Shown: positions 6,797 to 15,114, counted from the first letter of the stretch. The stretch: DNA of 64,000 nucleotides from Cytobacillus gottheilii (GCF_900166665.1 NZ_LT800494.1:1418439-1482438), one strand, 5' to 3'. Notes: generated from the sequence alone by a model not told the origin. A program made the numbers and translations.

Positions 6797-7387
6797 ATGC
6801 AAATAAGAAATTATGAAGCTGGAGATGAAATTGGTTGGGTTAGATGTAGAGCATTATCTTTTTTAGATACTGCTTACTTCGACAATGTATTGAAGAATAA
6901 AGAAATATACAATAATCCAGCTATTGAATTAGTAGCTGTTGAAGACGAACAAATTGTAGGATTATTAGATATTGAATATGAAGTCCAAGAGAGGACCGTT
7001 TGTTCAAGAGGAAATGGTCTCGGTGGAATGATATGGCATATTGCAGTTCATCCAGACTTTCAGAGGAGAGGTATAGGTACTCAATTATTAAATGCGGCAG
7101 AAAAAACAGCTAAAATAAAAGGGTTAAATCGTTTTGAAGCTTGGACTAGAAATGATGAATGGGTAAGAAACTGGTATATAAAAAGTGGATTTGACGATGT
7201 AGAATCGTACTTGCAAGTGTATATTGATGGTAACAAGGAATTAAACGGAGTCATTAAAAGTGAAATTTCTAACCTATTTCCTGTTCAAGTATATGCTCAT
7301 TACGTTGGAAATGAAAAAGAGTCGATAAAGGAGAGTTTTCAAAGAGTACATGAATGTATTTGTTATGAAAAAATGCTAAGAAAGTGA
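6797..7387 (+). CDS. GNAT-family N-acetyltransferase (candidate antibiotic-inactivating or resistance-linked)
   Basis: 196 residues; AAGGAG nine bases before ATG. The GNAT core is at about residues 40-130, with motif A IAVHPDFQRRGIGTQLLNAAE (Q-R-R-G-I-G) and the following AWTRNDEWVRNWYIKSGF. The C-terminal 60 residues (LQVYIDGNKELNGVIKSE onward) are longer than in a minimal GNAT and probably form the acceptor site. It lies directly behind a leader-peptide attenuator, a layout typical of ribosome-targeting antibiotic resistance genes, which suggests that its substrate could be such a drug. That remains inference; no close characterised enzyme is recognised. Confidence 0.85.
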   Translation: MQIRNYEAGDEIGWVRCRALSFLDTAYFDNVLKNKEIYNNPAIELVAVEDEQIVGLLDIEYEVQERTVCSRGNGLGGMIWHIAVHPDFQRRGIGTQLLNAAEKTAKIKGLNRFEAWTRNDEWVRNWYIKSGFDDVESYLQVYIDGNKELNGVIKSEISNLFPVQVYAHYVGNEKESIKESFQRVHECICYEKMLRK

Positions 7388-7519
7388 CTTCTTATCTTTC
7401 AAAGGGAGGAAGGGTTCATTTTCTCTATTTTAACTAGAGTTTAGACTGGTAAGCATTTATAAGCTTAAAGTTTGTGAAGTTATATACTTAAACTAAAGGG
7501 TGCTATTATCCAAGAGTCA

Positions 7520-7555
7520 GCTGCCCATTCAGGCGGCTTTTCTTAATTGGCAATA
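7520..7555 (+). terminator. Terminator-like hairpin of the GGGGCAGG element
   Basis: AGCTGCC-CATTCA-GGCGGCT then TTTTC; it is followed by GGGGGCAG at 7556. Could end the acetyltransferase transcript. Confidence 0.45.
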
Positions 7556-7642
7556 GGGGGCAGCATTCCTGTAATAAGTGAAAATTCACTGATGCTAGAA
7601 ATGGGGCAGGTTATATTAACTATGAAAATGAATCTAAAGCTG

Positions 7643-7668
7643 CTGACTAAGCAGCTTTTTTTAGTTAT
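7643..7668 (+). terminator. Hairpin with T tract
   Basis: AAGCTGCT-GACT-AAGCAGCTT followed by TTTTT, just before the truncated oxidoreductase reading frame. It ends the sixth GGGGCAGG-associated block. Confidence 0.5.
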
Positions 7669-8168
7669 TGTTCACTTTAATCGTGACTTCTTTTCTTTTA
7701 TCCAATTGTTCTTCTCCCAAATTATTTACTGCTGAAGAATTGAAGCATTTTAATAGAGGAGAAACACCTTATGAATTAGTTAAGGAATATCAAAAGAAGT
7801 TAAGCCAGGCAACTGAGTTGATTTTTATATTTCCTGTCTGGTGGTGGGACTTACCTGCTATTTTAAAGAGTTTTATTGATAAAGTAATGTTGAGTGGATT
7901 CGCTTTCCTAGAGGAAAAAACAACAGGTGATCTGAAAGGGTTATTGACATATATAGAGAAAACAACTGTGATTTCAACTTCTACAACGGATAAAGATTAT
8001 ATTGAATCTGAAGGAGGAAATGCTATTCAGGGCGTATTCATTAACTGAACTTTAGCTGACCTGGGAATTAAAAATGAAAAAACAAAATGGATTCATTTTT
8101 CTGGTGTTAACTTAACAACAGATGAGAAGAGGAAACAATTTTTAAGAGAAATAACTCTAGATATTTGA
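7668..8168 (+). pseudogene. Decayed NAD(P)H-dependent oxidoreductase (flavodoxin-2 fold)
   Basis: Residues with clear family resemblance start near 7725 (FTAEELKHFNRGE) and run through IFIFPVWWWDLPAILKSFIDKV, the conserved flavin-binding W-W-W segment of the KefF/MdaB-like quinone reductases. The frame is cut by TGA at 8046-8048, but in the same frame the protein resumes (TLADLGIKNEKTKWIHFSG) to a stop at 8166-8168. The TGA could come from GGA (Gly). The N-terminal flavin-binding strand and about 40 residues are missing; that end abuts a hairpin/T-tract element. Truncation plus nonsense codon make it non-functional. Confidence 0.75.
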
Positions 8169-8185
8169 AATAGAATGAACTGAAA

Positions 8186-8275
8186 AAATGCACGTAAATA
8201 AAAGCGTGCATTTACACAACAAGGAACAAAATTAAGAGCCAAGGTATGCACTGCTTGCATACCTTGGCTCTTTTT
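8186..8275 (+). terminator. Tandem hairpins ending in a strong terminator
   Basis: First stem AAATGCACG / CGTGCATTT (8186-8213). Then a perfect 17-bp stem at 8234-8250 / 8256-8272 (core GCCAAGGTATGCA) with a five-base loop and T5. Stem composition is close to the lepA-hemW terminator at 39107. Confidence 0.85.
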
Positions 8276-8350
8276 ACATTCATAAAATATACTGCCGTTT
8301 AGCATTCTTTAATTGCCAAATATATATAATCTTTTTTAGTAAATCCATAT

Positions 8351-8377
8351 TAATCATTTTATATAATCAACCGATAG
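8351..8377 (+). promoter_or_regulatory. SigD-like (motility) promoter
   Basis: TAAT (8351-8354), 15 bp, ACCGATAG (8370-8377), against the SigD consensus TAAA-N15-GCCGATAA. The spacing is exact and the CCGATA core is present. It lies 50 bp before a chemotaxis receptor gene, the expected SigD target. Confidence 0.55.
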
Positions 8378-8427
8378 TATAGTGGGAGATTCAAAAGTGA
8401 ATTTGTGATTGAATAGGAGAAAATACA

Positions 8428-10131
8428 TTGGGGAAAATCAGGAAAATTAATTTAAAGCTGGCTGCAAAGGTAAATATCATTGTCATATCAATCATTGTGG
8501 TATTATCAGCCGTTATTGGTTTTGTTGCGAATCATGAGGTAACAGAGGGAATTAAAGAATTTGCAACAGAGAAAGCAAAGGGAGATCTGGGATTAGCTTA
8601 TCGGTATATCGATAATAAGTACCCAGGTGATTGGGAAGTTAGAGGAAATGAGTTATATAAAGGATCCGTCAAAATAAATGATAACTTTGAAATCGTCGAT
8701 AAGATTGGAGAAGATACGGGAGATACTGTAACCATCTTTTTAAAAGATACCCGTATAACGACAAATGTTTTAATCGATGGAGACCGCGCGATTGGCACCA
8801 AAGCTTCTCCTGAGGTAGTGGACACTGTCATCATAGATCGTGAAAATTACTATGGTGAAGCAAATGTGGCAGGGAATATGTATCAAACGGCATATATGCC
8901 CCTTCAGTCTTCAACAGGAGAAGTGATTGGGATTTTTTATGTTGGTGCATCAGAAGAAATCATCAATCAAATCCTGTCTTCTTTTCTAATAAAATTTATT
9001 ATTATTTTATTGATTATGGTAGCCATAGCTTTTGCTGTCGTTTATCTGTTCACTTCTAAAATGAAAAAGAGACTTGCCGCTATGACCAATGCCCTTAAAA
9101 TGGCTGGGAATGGTGACTTTACAGCGAAAATTCAGGATCATTCAAAAGATGAGCTGGGCTCATTAGCTGTAAGCTACAATCAAATGTCCCAGAATCTTAA
9201 AACAATGTTAGATGAGGTGATTCAAACCTCTGAACAGCTAGCTTCTTCATCAGAACAGCTAACTGCAAGCTCAGAGCAGACGAGCATTGCTACAGAGACG
9301 ATTACAGAATCAATTCAACAAGTAGCCAATGGTGCTGAGCAATCGGCAGTGAATGTGCAAGAAAGTTCATTGGCACTGGAAGAAGTGGCAAAAGGCATAC
9401 ATTCTATTGCCGAAAATGCACTAATGGTTTCTGAAGTCAGTAATGCTGCTGTCGAAAAAGCCAAAGAGGGCGGGGTACTCGTTCAAAATACGGTTAAGCA
9501 AATAAATGCCATTAACACATCTGCAGCAGCAAGCGGAGAAGTTATGAAAACGCTGGATTACAGATCACAGGAAATTGAAAAAATAACAAAAGTGATAACC
9601 GATATTGCGGACCAAACGAATTTACTGGCATTAAATGCGGCAATTGAGGCTGCCAGAGCGGGAGAACATGGGAGAGGATTTGCTGTTGTAGCAGATGAAG
9701 TAAGAAAGCTCGCAGAACAGTCACAGGCATCTTCTTCTCAAATCTCAGTATTGATTCGAACCATCCAAGAAGATATGGAGCAGTCAAGCAGGTCCATTGA
9801 ACAAGTTTCTGAAGAGGTAAAAGAGGGGTTAGACATTGTTCAGCAGACAAGCATGAACTTTAAAGAAATTCTTGATCATATGGCAAGCTTAACAGAACAA
9901 ACGAATGATATGGCAGCGACTTCTGAACAAATATCGGCTAGTACACAAGAAGTGTCAGCAACAGTTTCTGGGATTATTACCATATCAGAACAGACATCAT
10001 CTCATTCACAAAACGTGGCCGCTTCCGCAGAGGAACAGCTTGCATCAATGGAAGAAATAGCCGCTTCATCAGCAGCGTTATCTCATTTAGCAGAAGATTT
10101 AAAAGTGGTTGTCAGCAGGTTCAAAGTATAG
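8428..10131 (+). CDS. Methyl-accepting chemotaxis protein with single Cache sensor
   Basis: 567 residues, TTG start after AGGAGA. Layout: membrane helix at about 10-33; extracellular sensor at about 34-185 of the Cache_3 type ([12 protein letters not shown], then [17 protein letters not shown] .. [12 protein letters not shown] .. [18 protein letters not shown]); second membrane helix at about 187-207; HAMP at 208-262; a long cytoplasmic coiled coil; and the conserved hairpin tip around [20 protein letters not shown] (residues about 393-412). It would signal to CheA/CheW at the membrane. Extracellular ligand is unknown. A SigD-like promoter lies upstream, consistent with motility control. Not part of an operon. 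Confidence 0.95.
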   Translation: MGKIRKINLKLAAKVNIIVISIIVVLSAVIGFVANHEVTEGIKEFATEKAKGDLGLAYRYIDNKYPGDWEVRGNELYKGSVKINDNFEIVDKIGEDTGDTVTIFLKDTRITTNVLIDGDRAIGTKASPEVVDTVIIDRENYYGEANVAGNMYQTAYMPLQSSTGEVIGIFYVGASEEIINQILSSFLIKFIIILLIMVAIAFAVVYLFTSKMKKRLAAMTNALKMAGNGDFTAKIQDHSKDELGSLAVSYNQMSQNLKTMLDEVIQTSEQLASSSEQLTASSEQTSIATETITESIQQVANGAEQSAVNVQESSLALEEVAKGIHSIAENALMVSEVSNAAVEKAKEGGVLVQNTVKQINAINTSAAASGEVMKTLDYRSQEIEKITKVITDIADQTNLLALNAAIEAARAGEHGRGFAVVADEVRKLAEQSQASSSQISVLIRTIQEDMEQSSRSIEQVSEEVKEGLDIVQQTSMNFKEILDHMASLTEQTNDMAATSEQISASTQEVSATVSGIITISEQTSSHSQNVAASAEEQLASMEEIAASSAALSHLAEDLKVVVSRFKV

Positions 10132-10221
10132 TTTTTGAAAGTAAATACTGCGTAATTTAGTGTAAGTTATTTATTAGACTAGAAGGTAAATAATCAATAT
10201 TTAGAGTCTAGAATTAATTTA

Positions 10222-10250
10222 TTGACAATTGTTTCAATTTCATTTATTAT
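10222..10250 (+). promoter_or_regulatory. SigA promoter of the SAM-riboswitch operon
   Basis: Perfect TTGACA (10222-10227), 17-bp spacer, TATTAT (10245-10250). It drives the S-box leader. Confidence 0.75.
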
Positions 10251-10281
10251 CCTATTAAATAAATGAAAAATTGAATATTTT

Positions 10282-10388
10282 CTTCTTATCCAGAGAGGTG
10301 GAGGGACTGGCCCTTTGAAGCCTCGGCAGCAGGTTCGTATGAACACTGTGCCAATTCCAGCAAGCGTACTGCTTGAAAGATGAGAAGA
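10282..10388 (+). ncRNA. SAM-I (S-box) riboswitch aptamer
   Basis: The canonical order of conserved blocks is present: TTCTTATCCAGAGAGGTGGA, GGGACTGGCCCTTTGAAGCC, CGGCAGC, TGCCAATTCCAGCAAG and GAAAGATGAGAAG, which closes stem P1. When S-adenosylmethionine is bound, P1 is held and the downstream terminator forms; when methionine is scarce, the antiterminator GAAGAG..CTCTTC (about 10384-10408) forms instead. The genes behind it should be expressed under sulfur/methionine limitation. Confidence 0.97.
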
Positions 10389-10396
10389 GGGTTTTT

Positions 10397-10426
10397 AAAA
10401 CTCTCTTCTTAGGAGGAGAGTTTTTT
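10397..10426 (+). terminator. SAM-riboswitch expression-platform terminator
   Basis: AAAACTCTC..GAGAG followed by TTTTTT. The left arm is shared with the antiterminator. Confidence 0.9.
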
Positions 10427-10494
10427 CATTGTTTATTAATCCTACTTAAGTTATAGGAAAAGTAGATAATTAATGATCAGAGGGGCGAAGAGAG

Positions 10495-11544
10495 ATGAAA
10501 TATGGTTTTTGGCTGCCGATATTTGGAGGCTGGCTGCGCAATGTAGAGGACGAACACATGCCGGCAACTTTTGATTATGCTAAAAATGTGATTCAGAGTG
10601 CTGAACAATGGGGATATTCCACAACATTAATCGCGGAATTATATTTAAATGATATAAAAGGACCGGAGCATGATTCGCTTGAAGCCTGGTCTACCGCAGC
10701 TGCACTTGCTGCTGTTACTGAAAAAATCGAAATAATGACGGCGATCCGTCCTGGTTTTCATAATCCTGCTGTGGCAGCAAAAATGGCAGCTAATATTGAT
10801 CAGATCAGCAACGGGCGTTTTACGCTAAATGTGGTATCTGCCTGGTGGGCTGAAGAAGCTCGTCAATATGCTGGGATTTTTACCGAGCATGATGAACGCT
10901 ATGCACGTACCGAAGAGTTTATTGATGTGTTAAAAGGGTTATGGACGGAAGAAACCTTCCAATATTCTGGCCAATTTTACGATTTGAAAAATACAAAGCT
11001 TGCGCCAAAGCCTGTACAAAGACCTAACCCGATCCTTTATGCAGGCGGCGAAAGTGAAAAAGGCAAGCAAACCATTGCAGAAAAATGTGATGCATATGTG
11101 ATGCATGGAGGAACGGTTGAAGAAATACAGCAAAAAATTGCTGATATGAAGGCAAGGCGTGCCCAAACTGGCAATGAGCCATTTAGTTCATTCGGAATGG
11201 CTGCCTATGTGATTTGCCGTGATACAGAAGAAGAGGCTTTTGCTGAACTTGAAAAGATCACAACCGTGAAGGATTCCAGTGCATATGCCGGCTTTAAAGA
11301 TTTCACGACGAAATCACAATTAGAACAGCAGATTCAGCTTCAGGATTACTCTGTTTCCAACCGTGGCTTGCGCCCAAACTTAGTAGGAACACCTGAGCAA
11401 ATTTCGGACCGAATTCTGCAATATGAAGAAAATGGTTTAGACTTGCTGCTGCTGCAATTTTCACCTCAATTAGAAGAGATGGAACGATTTGCAAAACAAG
11501 TTATGCCATTAGTTGAGCAAAAACGCAGTTTAATAAAAAACTAG
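10495..11544 (+). CDS. LLM-class FMNH2-dependent monooxygenase (SfnG/SsuD-like) under SAM-riboswitch control
   Basis: 349 residues. It has the bacterial-luciferase-like TIM-barrel signatures MKYGFWLPIFGGWLRN, IEIMTAIRPGFHNPAVAAKMAANIDQISNGR, LNVVSAWWAEEARQYAG, HDERYARTEEFIDVLKGLW and a late YSVSNRGLRPNLVGTPEQI. This is the clade of two-component flavin monooxygenases that cleave sulfonates or sulfones (SsuD, SfnG), which need FMNH2 from a partner reductase. Placement behind an S-box strongly supports a role in sulfur scavenging or methionine-related metabolism. No flavin reductase or sulfonate transporter lies nearby, unlike typical ssu loci. It is co-transcribed with an ATP-grasp ligase 15 bp downstream. 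Exact substrate unresolved. Confidence 0.88.
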   Translation: MKYGFWLPIFGGWLRNVEDEHMPATFDYAKNVIQSAEQWGYSTTLIAELYLNDIKGPEHDSLEAWSTAAALAAVTEKIEIMTAIRPGFHNPAVAAKMAANIDQISNGRFTLNVVSAWWAEEARQYAGIFTEHDERYARTEEFIDVLKGLWTEETFQYSGQFYDLKNTKLAPKPVQRPNPILYAGGESEKGKQTIAEKCDAYVMHGGTVEEIQQKIADMKARRAQTGNEPFSSFGMAAYVICRDTEEEAFAELEKITTVKDSSAYAGFKDFTTKSQLEQQIQLQDYSVSNRGLRPNLVGTPEQISDRILQYEENGLDLLLLQFSPQLEEMERFAKQVMPLVEQKRSLIKN

Positions 11545-11559
11545 AAAGGGGTCCCGAAC

Positions 11560-12516
11560 ATGACCAAAGTATATGTAATCCATGAAAATAGTGAGTGGAC
11601 CGTCCACTTAACCAATAGACTAGAGGAGCTTGGTGTTCCTTATGAAGAATGGCATTTAGACGAAGGAACACTGGATTTATCTTCAGAACCCCCGGAAGGA
11701 ATTTTCTACAGCAGAATGAGTGCTTCATCACATACTCGTGACCACCGTTTTGCCGCTGAGTTTTCCGGACAGGTATTAGCTTGGCTGGAAGCACATGGTC
11801 GTACAGTGCTAAATGGAACAAGCGCGCTGAAGCTTGAAGTGAGCAAGGTACTGCAATACTTGGAGCTGGAAAAGTCTGGTGTGAAAACACCAAAAACAAT
11901 TGCAGCAGTTGGAAAACAGCAGATTTTAAAAGCAGCTGAAGCTTTCGCAGGACAGCCGTTTATCACGAAGCATAACCGTGCCGGCAAAGGGTTGGGTGTG
12001 CAATTATTCCAAAGTATTGACGCACTGAAGGCATATGTCGAGGGACCGGCATTCGAAGAGCCTGTTGATGGCATCACCCTTATTCAGCAATACATTCAAT
12101 CACCGGAAAGCTACATCACCCGCTGTGAATTTGTCGGAGGCGAATTTGTGTATGCCGTTCGGGTGGATACATCTGAAGGCTTTGAACTCTGCCCGGCTGA
12201 TGCCTGCCAGATTGGGGACTTATTCTGCCCGGTAGGAGAAGAGGTGGAAGAAAAGCCTAAATTCCAGATTATTGAAGGCTTTGACGATCGTATTATAGAA
12301 AAGTATAAAGACGTTTTGGCGCGAAATGATATTGGAGTGGCTGGAATTGAATTTATCAAAAACGCTGACGGCGACATTTACACGTATGATATCAATACAA
12401 ACACCAACTATAATTCAGATGCTGAAGCAAAAGCAGGGAAATATGGAATGCTGGAATTGGCATCGTTATTGAAGAAGACACTGGAAGAACACTATTCAGT
12501 ATCAGTAAATGTATAA
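11560..12516 (+). CDS. ATP-grasp ligase (RimK-like), second gene of the SAM-riboswitch operon
   Basis: 318 residues. The N-terminal pre-ATP-grasp part (MTKVYVIHENSEWT) is followed by the ATP-grasp core: KSGVKTPKT near 109, the glycine-rich loop FITKHNRAGKGLGVQLF (about 145-160), LIQQYIQSPESYITRCEFVGG and the Mg2+-binding end VAGIEFIKNADG .. TYDINTNTNYN (Asp, Asn ligands). ATP-grasp enzymes join a carboxylate, through an acyl-phosphate, to an amine or thiol. RimK relatives add amino acids. Pairing with a sulfur-type monooxygenase and S-box control suggests an amide or peptide bond made to, or with, a sulfur metabolite. Partner and product are unknown. A strong terminator follows. Confidence 0.83.
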   Translation: MTKVYVIHENSEWTVHLTNRLEELGVPYEEWHLDEGTLDLSSEPPEGIFYSRMSASSHTRDHRFAAEFSGQVLAWLEAHGRTVLNGTSALKLEVSKVLQYLELEKSGVKTPKTIAAVGKQQILKAAEAFAGQPFITKHNRAGKGLGVQLFQSIDALKAYVEGPAFEEPVDGITLIQQYIQSPESYITRCEFVGGEFVYAVRVDTSEGFELCPADACQIGDLFCPVGEEVEEKPKFQIIEGFDDRIIEKYKDVLARNDIGVAGIEFIKNADGDIYTYDINTNTNYNSDAEAKAGKYGMLELASLLKKTLEEHYSVSVNV

Positions 12517-12558
12517 GTTGTAAGAGACTGGTGCATAAGGATTTATTATGACTAAGAT

Positions 12559-12602
12559 CCGAATGGTTAGGAGGTAAATCTATCTAATCATTTGGTTTTT
12601 TT
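12559..12602 (+). terminator. Terminator of the S-box operon
   Basis: The 12-bp stem CCGAATGGTTAG / CTAATCATTTGG (two wobbles) is followed by T7. Confidence 0.85.
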
Positions 12603-12610
12603 GCAAAGAA

Positions 12611-12645
12611 AGAAAAAAGCACAACTAGCTTCATGTGCTAGTTGT
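12611..12645 (-). terminator. Terminator of the M3 peptidase gene
   Basis: Read on the minus strand: ACAACTAGC-ACATGAA-GCTAGTTGT then GCTTTTTTC. Downstream of the peptidase stop codon. Confidence 0.8.
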
Positions 12646-12680
12646 ACCAGTTTCCTGCGTGTATCTGCGAAGAGCTTCTG

Positions 12681-14378
12681 TTAGTTAATATCCTGAATCA
12701 CTTTCTCCAGGAACTCACCCATTCTTTTAACAGCTGGTTCAGTAAAATCAAATTGAACTCCTGTTTCTTCATAAATAGCTGCAATCGATTGGTTATAGTC
12801 AGCACCAGCACCTTTTTTATAATCCTCAATTGCCTTTGCCGGGTCTTTCTGATAATTCTCCAGTAATTGCAGTGCGCCAAGCATTGAAATGGAGTATTCA
12901 ATATTATAGAAAGGAACCTGGAAATAATGCAGGGTGCCAGCCCAGCTCATTCCAACTTCTTCTTCAAAGCCAGTTGTATCGACAGGGCTTAAACCGTACC
13001 GTTTAGAGATTTCGAAGTATTTCTCATCACGCTCTTTTGCAGTATGGTTTGGATTTGTATACATCCAATGCTGGAAGAGGTCCCCTGATAATGGGCCGAA
13101 TAACATCGTAAATGCCCGTCTCAGCTCTTCACGCTGCGCGCTCTTAAAATCTTCTTCTTCCGGATAAAAGCGATCAAGCTTATCCAATAAGAGTAATTCC
13201 ATTCCATGCGAATATAATTCAGCGACTTCCATGCGAAGCTGATAGTCTTCAGTAGGACCATGCTCAGAAAACTCAAGGTATCCATTGACCGCATGTCCCA
13301 TTTCATGGATTAGGGCAATTAGTGAGAAAAAGGAAGGACTGAAGTTTGCAAAAACAAAGGTTTCTCCTGAAACAGGCAGGGAAGTACAGAAACCGCCCGG
13401 GCTCTTACCTTTTCGGTCTCCAAGATCTAGTAAACCATTTTCTCTCATATAATCGAAACGCTCAGCAAAATAGGCATCTGTCTTGCCTAACATCTCAGAA
13501 ACGCCATCCATCAGATCAGCCACATCCATGTATGGTGCGTTTTTCATCAACTTAGCATTGTTATCCCAAGGTCGATATGTATCGACACCAAGCTTGGACT
13601 TGAACACCTCTGCCAGACGGTTCCAGGCGGGAATGATGTGCTTTTCAACATTTTCATGAAAGTCATAGCAATCCTGCACACTATACTCACGATTTTTAGC
13701 GACAAACATATAATCGCGATAATTCTCAAAGCCTGCATTTAAAGCGATCTGATGACGCAGCTGAACAAGTTCATCCATAATGGAATCCATATCTGGCTTG
13801 ATTTGACGATAAGCTCCCATCATTTTGTGATAGGCTTTTTCTCGTACTGCTCTATCAAGATGATCAAGCTGTGATTGAATAAATGGAAATGGTTTTTCTT
13901 CACCCTCCCATTCAACGGTTAATCCTCCCATAATTTCACTATACTTTGTGTTGAGCTCTTGCTCTTTTACCATTAACGGAATATTTTCTTCCCTGAATAA
14001 TTTCACTTTGGACTCCCGAGCTCTTCTCATTAAACCATATTGTTCTTCATTTAATTGACTAAAATAAGGAGAATCACACAGTTTCTCATTTAGTTTTGCT
14101 TCATATTTCATGATCAGCGGCAGAATCACTTGCTGGTCATGAAGATAAGTCGCCTTAATTTCCTCATCTTCTGTATTTCGGTTAAAATCAACTAAATGTC
14201 CTGTCATCGCTTCGTCAATTTTATGTATAAAAGTCTTTTCTTCCATCAGCCATTTTTCCAGATCAGAAACAGATTCAATCGGAACTTCAAGTAAGCTCTG
14301 AAACTGAGATTCTACCCCAGCGGCATCCTGTAAATTGATTAATTCTTTGTAATATTTATGACTTAATTCTTGTGCCAT
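12681..14378 (-). CDS. M3-family oligoendopeptidase (565 aa)
   Basis: A zinc metallopeptidase of the M3 family. The active-site helix LIALIHEMGHAVNGYLEFSEHG carries HExxH, and the third ligand follows in the helix RMEVAELYSHGMELLL (Glu). An N-terminal helical lid precedes the catalytic domain. The cytosolic role is trimming of short peptides. It is single-transcribed with its own terminator and a clean AGGGAGTC-type site before ATG (minus strand, 14378). The protein belongs to a different M3 branch from the PepF at 17.9 kb: the two share only the active-site region (compare HEMGHAVNGY with HELGHGFHSY), so this is not a recent duplication. Confidence 0.92.
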   Translation of the reverse strand: MAQELSHKYYKELINLQDAAGVESQFQSLLEVPIESVSDLEKWLMEEKTFIHKIDEAMTGHLVDFNRNTEDEEIKATYLHDQQVILPLIMKYEAKLNEKLCDSPYFSQLNEEQYGLMRRARESKVKLFREENIPLMVKEQELNTKYSEIMGGLTVEWEGEEKPFPFIQSQLDHLDRAVREKAYHKMMGAYRQIKPDMDSIMDELVQLRHQIALNAGFENYRDYMFVAKNREYSVQDCYDFHENVEKHIIPAWNRLAEVFKSKLGVDTYRPWDNNAKLMKNAPYMDVADLMDGVSEMLGKTDAYFAERFDYMRENGLLDLGDRKGKSPGGFCTSLPVSGETFVFANFSPSFFSLIALIHEMGHAVNGYLEFSEHGPTEDYQLRMEVAELYSHGMELLLLDKLDRFYPEEEDFKSAQREELRRAFTMLFGPLSGDLFQHWMYTNPNHTAKERDEKYFEISKRYGLSPVDTTGFEEEVGMSWAGTLHYFQVPFYNIEYSISMLGALQLLENYQKDPAKAIEDYKKGAGADYNQSIAAIYEETGVQFDFTEPAVKRMGEFLEKVIQDIN

Positions 14379-14828
14379 GATTGACTCCCTCTCTTTTTTA
14401 ATAATTTTCTTAATATTATATTAACGGACTCTTGACTGTAAATCTAGTTTTTTTCTAAAGGATGGAGATGGGTAGTGTTTTGCTGCTTTTTGTTTTTGGC
14501 AAACATTGTTGCTATGAACTTAATGAGTAGAAGTCGATTTCCGCTCCAGGACGTTCGCTTTCCGCAGGGTGGGCCCCTGAGCCTCCTCGCGTCGCTTACG
14601 ATTCTGCGGGGGCTCACCTGTCTCACTCCTCCCATAGGAGTTTCGCACCTTCTGCTCCAATCAACTAGTTTTTTTAGAACAGAAAACTTTTCAAAAACAA
14701 CAATCTTTTAGAAAAAAACTTTGGTAAAAGTCTACTTGTAAGTGTGCAAAACTGTATACTGTCAACATGGAATATATTTGAAATTTTTACATATTCCTTT
14801 TAAAATAATAGAAAAGGAGTTGTTCTTC
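14379..14828. other. Intergenic region holding a dispersed repeat
   Basis: Contains the first copy of the Bacillus-type dispersed repeat (14531-14670) between AT-rich flanks. Otherwise only the promoter side of the peptidase gene. Confidence 0.5.
14531..14670 (-). repeat. Dispersed ~135-bp intergenic repeat, copy 1
   Basis: GC-richer than its surroundings, with the marker segments TTTCCGCTCCAGG, CGCTTTCCGC, GAGCCTCCTCG, AGGAGTTTCGCACCTT and CTCCAATCAACT. The reverse complement matches, block by block, the copies at 41591 and 46701. These blocks are internal dyads able to fold into a long imperfect hairpin. No transposase and no clear target duplication; behaves like a non-autonomous or structural repeat common in Bacillus intergenic DNA. 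Confidence 0.85.
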
Positions 14829-14918
14829 ATGGAAATCGTTGTAGGTCTGCTTAGATTTATAGGAGAGATTTGTGCTGCGATCGCGACGGCAGCATGGAGT
14901 CGTTATCAAGAGAAATAA
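14829..14918 (+). CDS. Small hydrophobic peptide, 29 aa
   Basis: AAAAGGAG nine bases before ATG, encoding MEIVVGLLRFIGEICAAIAT.. and ending WSRYQEK. The middle is a short hydrophobic/amphipathic helix with a charged tail. No recognised family. The good ribosome-binding site in otherwise non-coding DNA is the only support. Type I toxin-like peptides look similar, but no antisense RNA was identified. Confidence 0.4.
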   Translation: MEIVVGLLRFIGEICAAIATAAWSRYQEK

Positions 14919-15081
14919 TCCTTCTTAAACCTATAATTCAGTGGTTTAAATGATTATCTTACTCCTGGTGAATTTCGAGCGATCAAAGGCTGTCTGTATG
15001 CTCCATTTGAAGTGGAGTAATTAGAAGGATATCAAAAGGTAATGGTTTATTTTCACCGATATGCTTTTTCAATAGGTTGAG

Positions 15082-15111
15082 GCTGAGACTGTTAAAAGTC
15101 CAGCCTTTTTA
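15082..15111 (+). terminator. Hairpin with T5
   Basis: AGGCT-GA-GAC..GTC-C-AGCCT followed by TTTTT; it could end the small-peptide transcript. Confidence 0.5.
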
Positions 15112-15114
15112 TGG

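Noticed and set aside
7668..7725. Lipoprotein-like start (LLSNC) of the oxidoreductase frame
   Set aside because: The family is cytosolic and the segment has no homology to its N-terminus; it is chance sequence upstream of a truncated gene.
14475..14711. A 78-codon plus-strand frame
   Set aside because: It is the GC-rich dispersed repeat read in one frame; the same repeat has different frames in its other copies.
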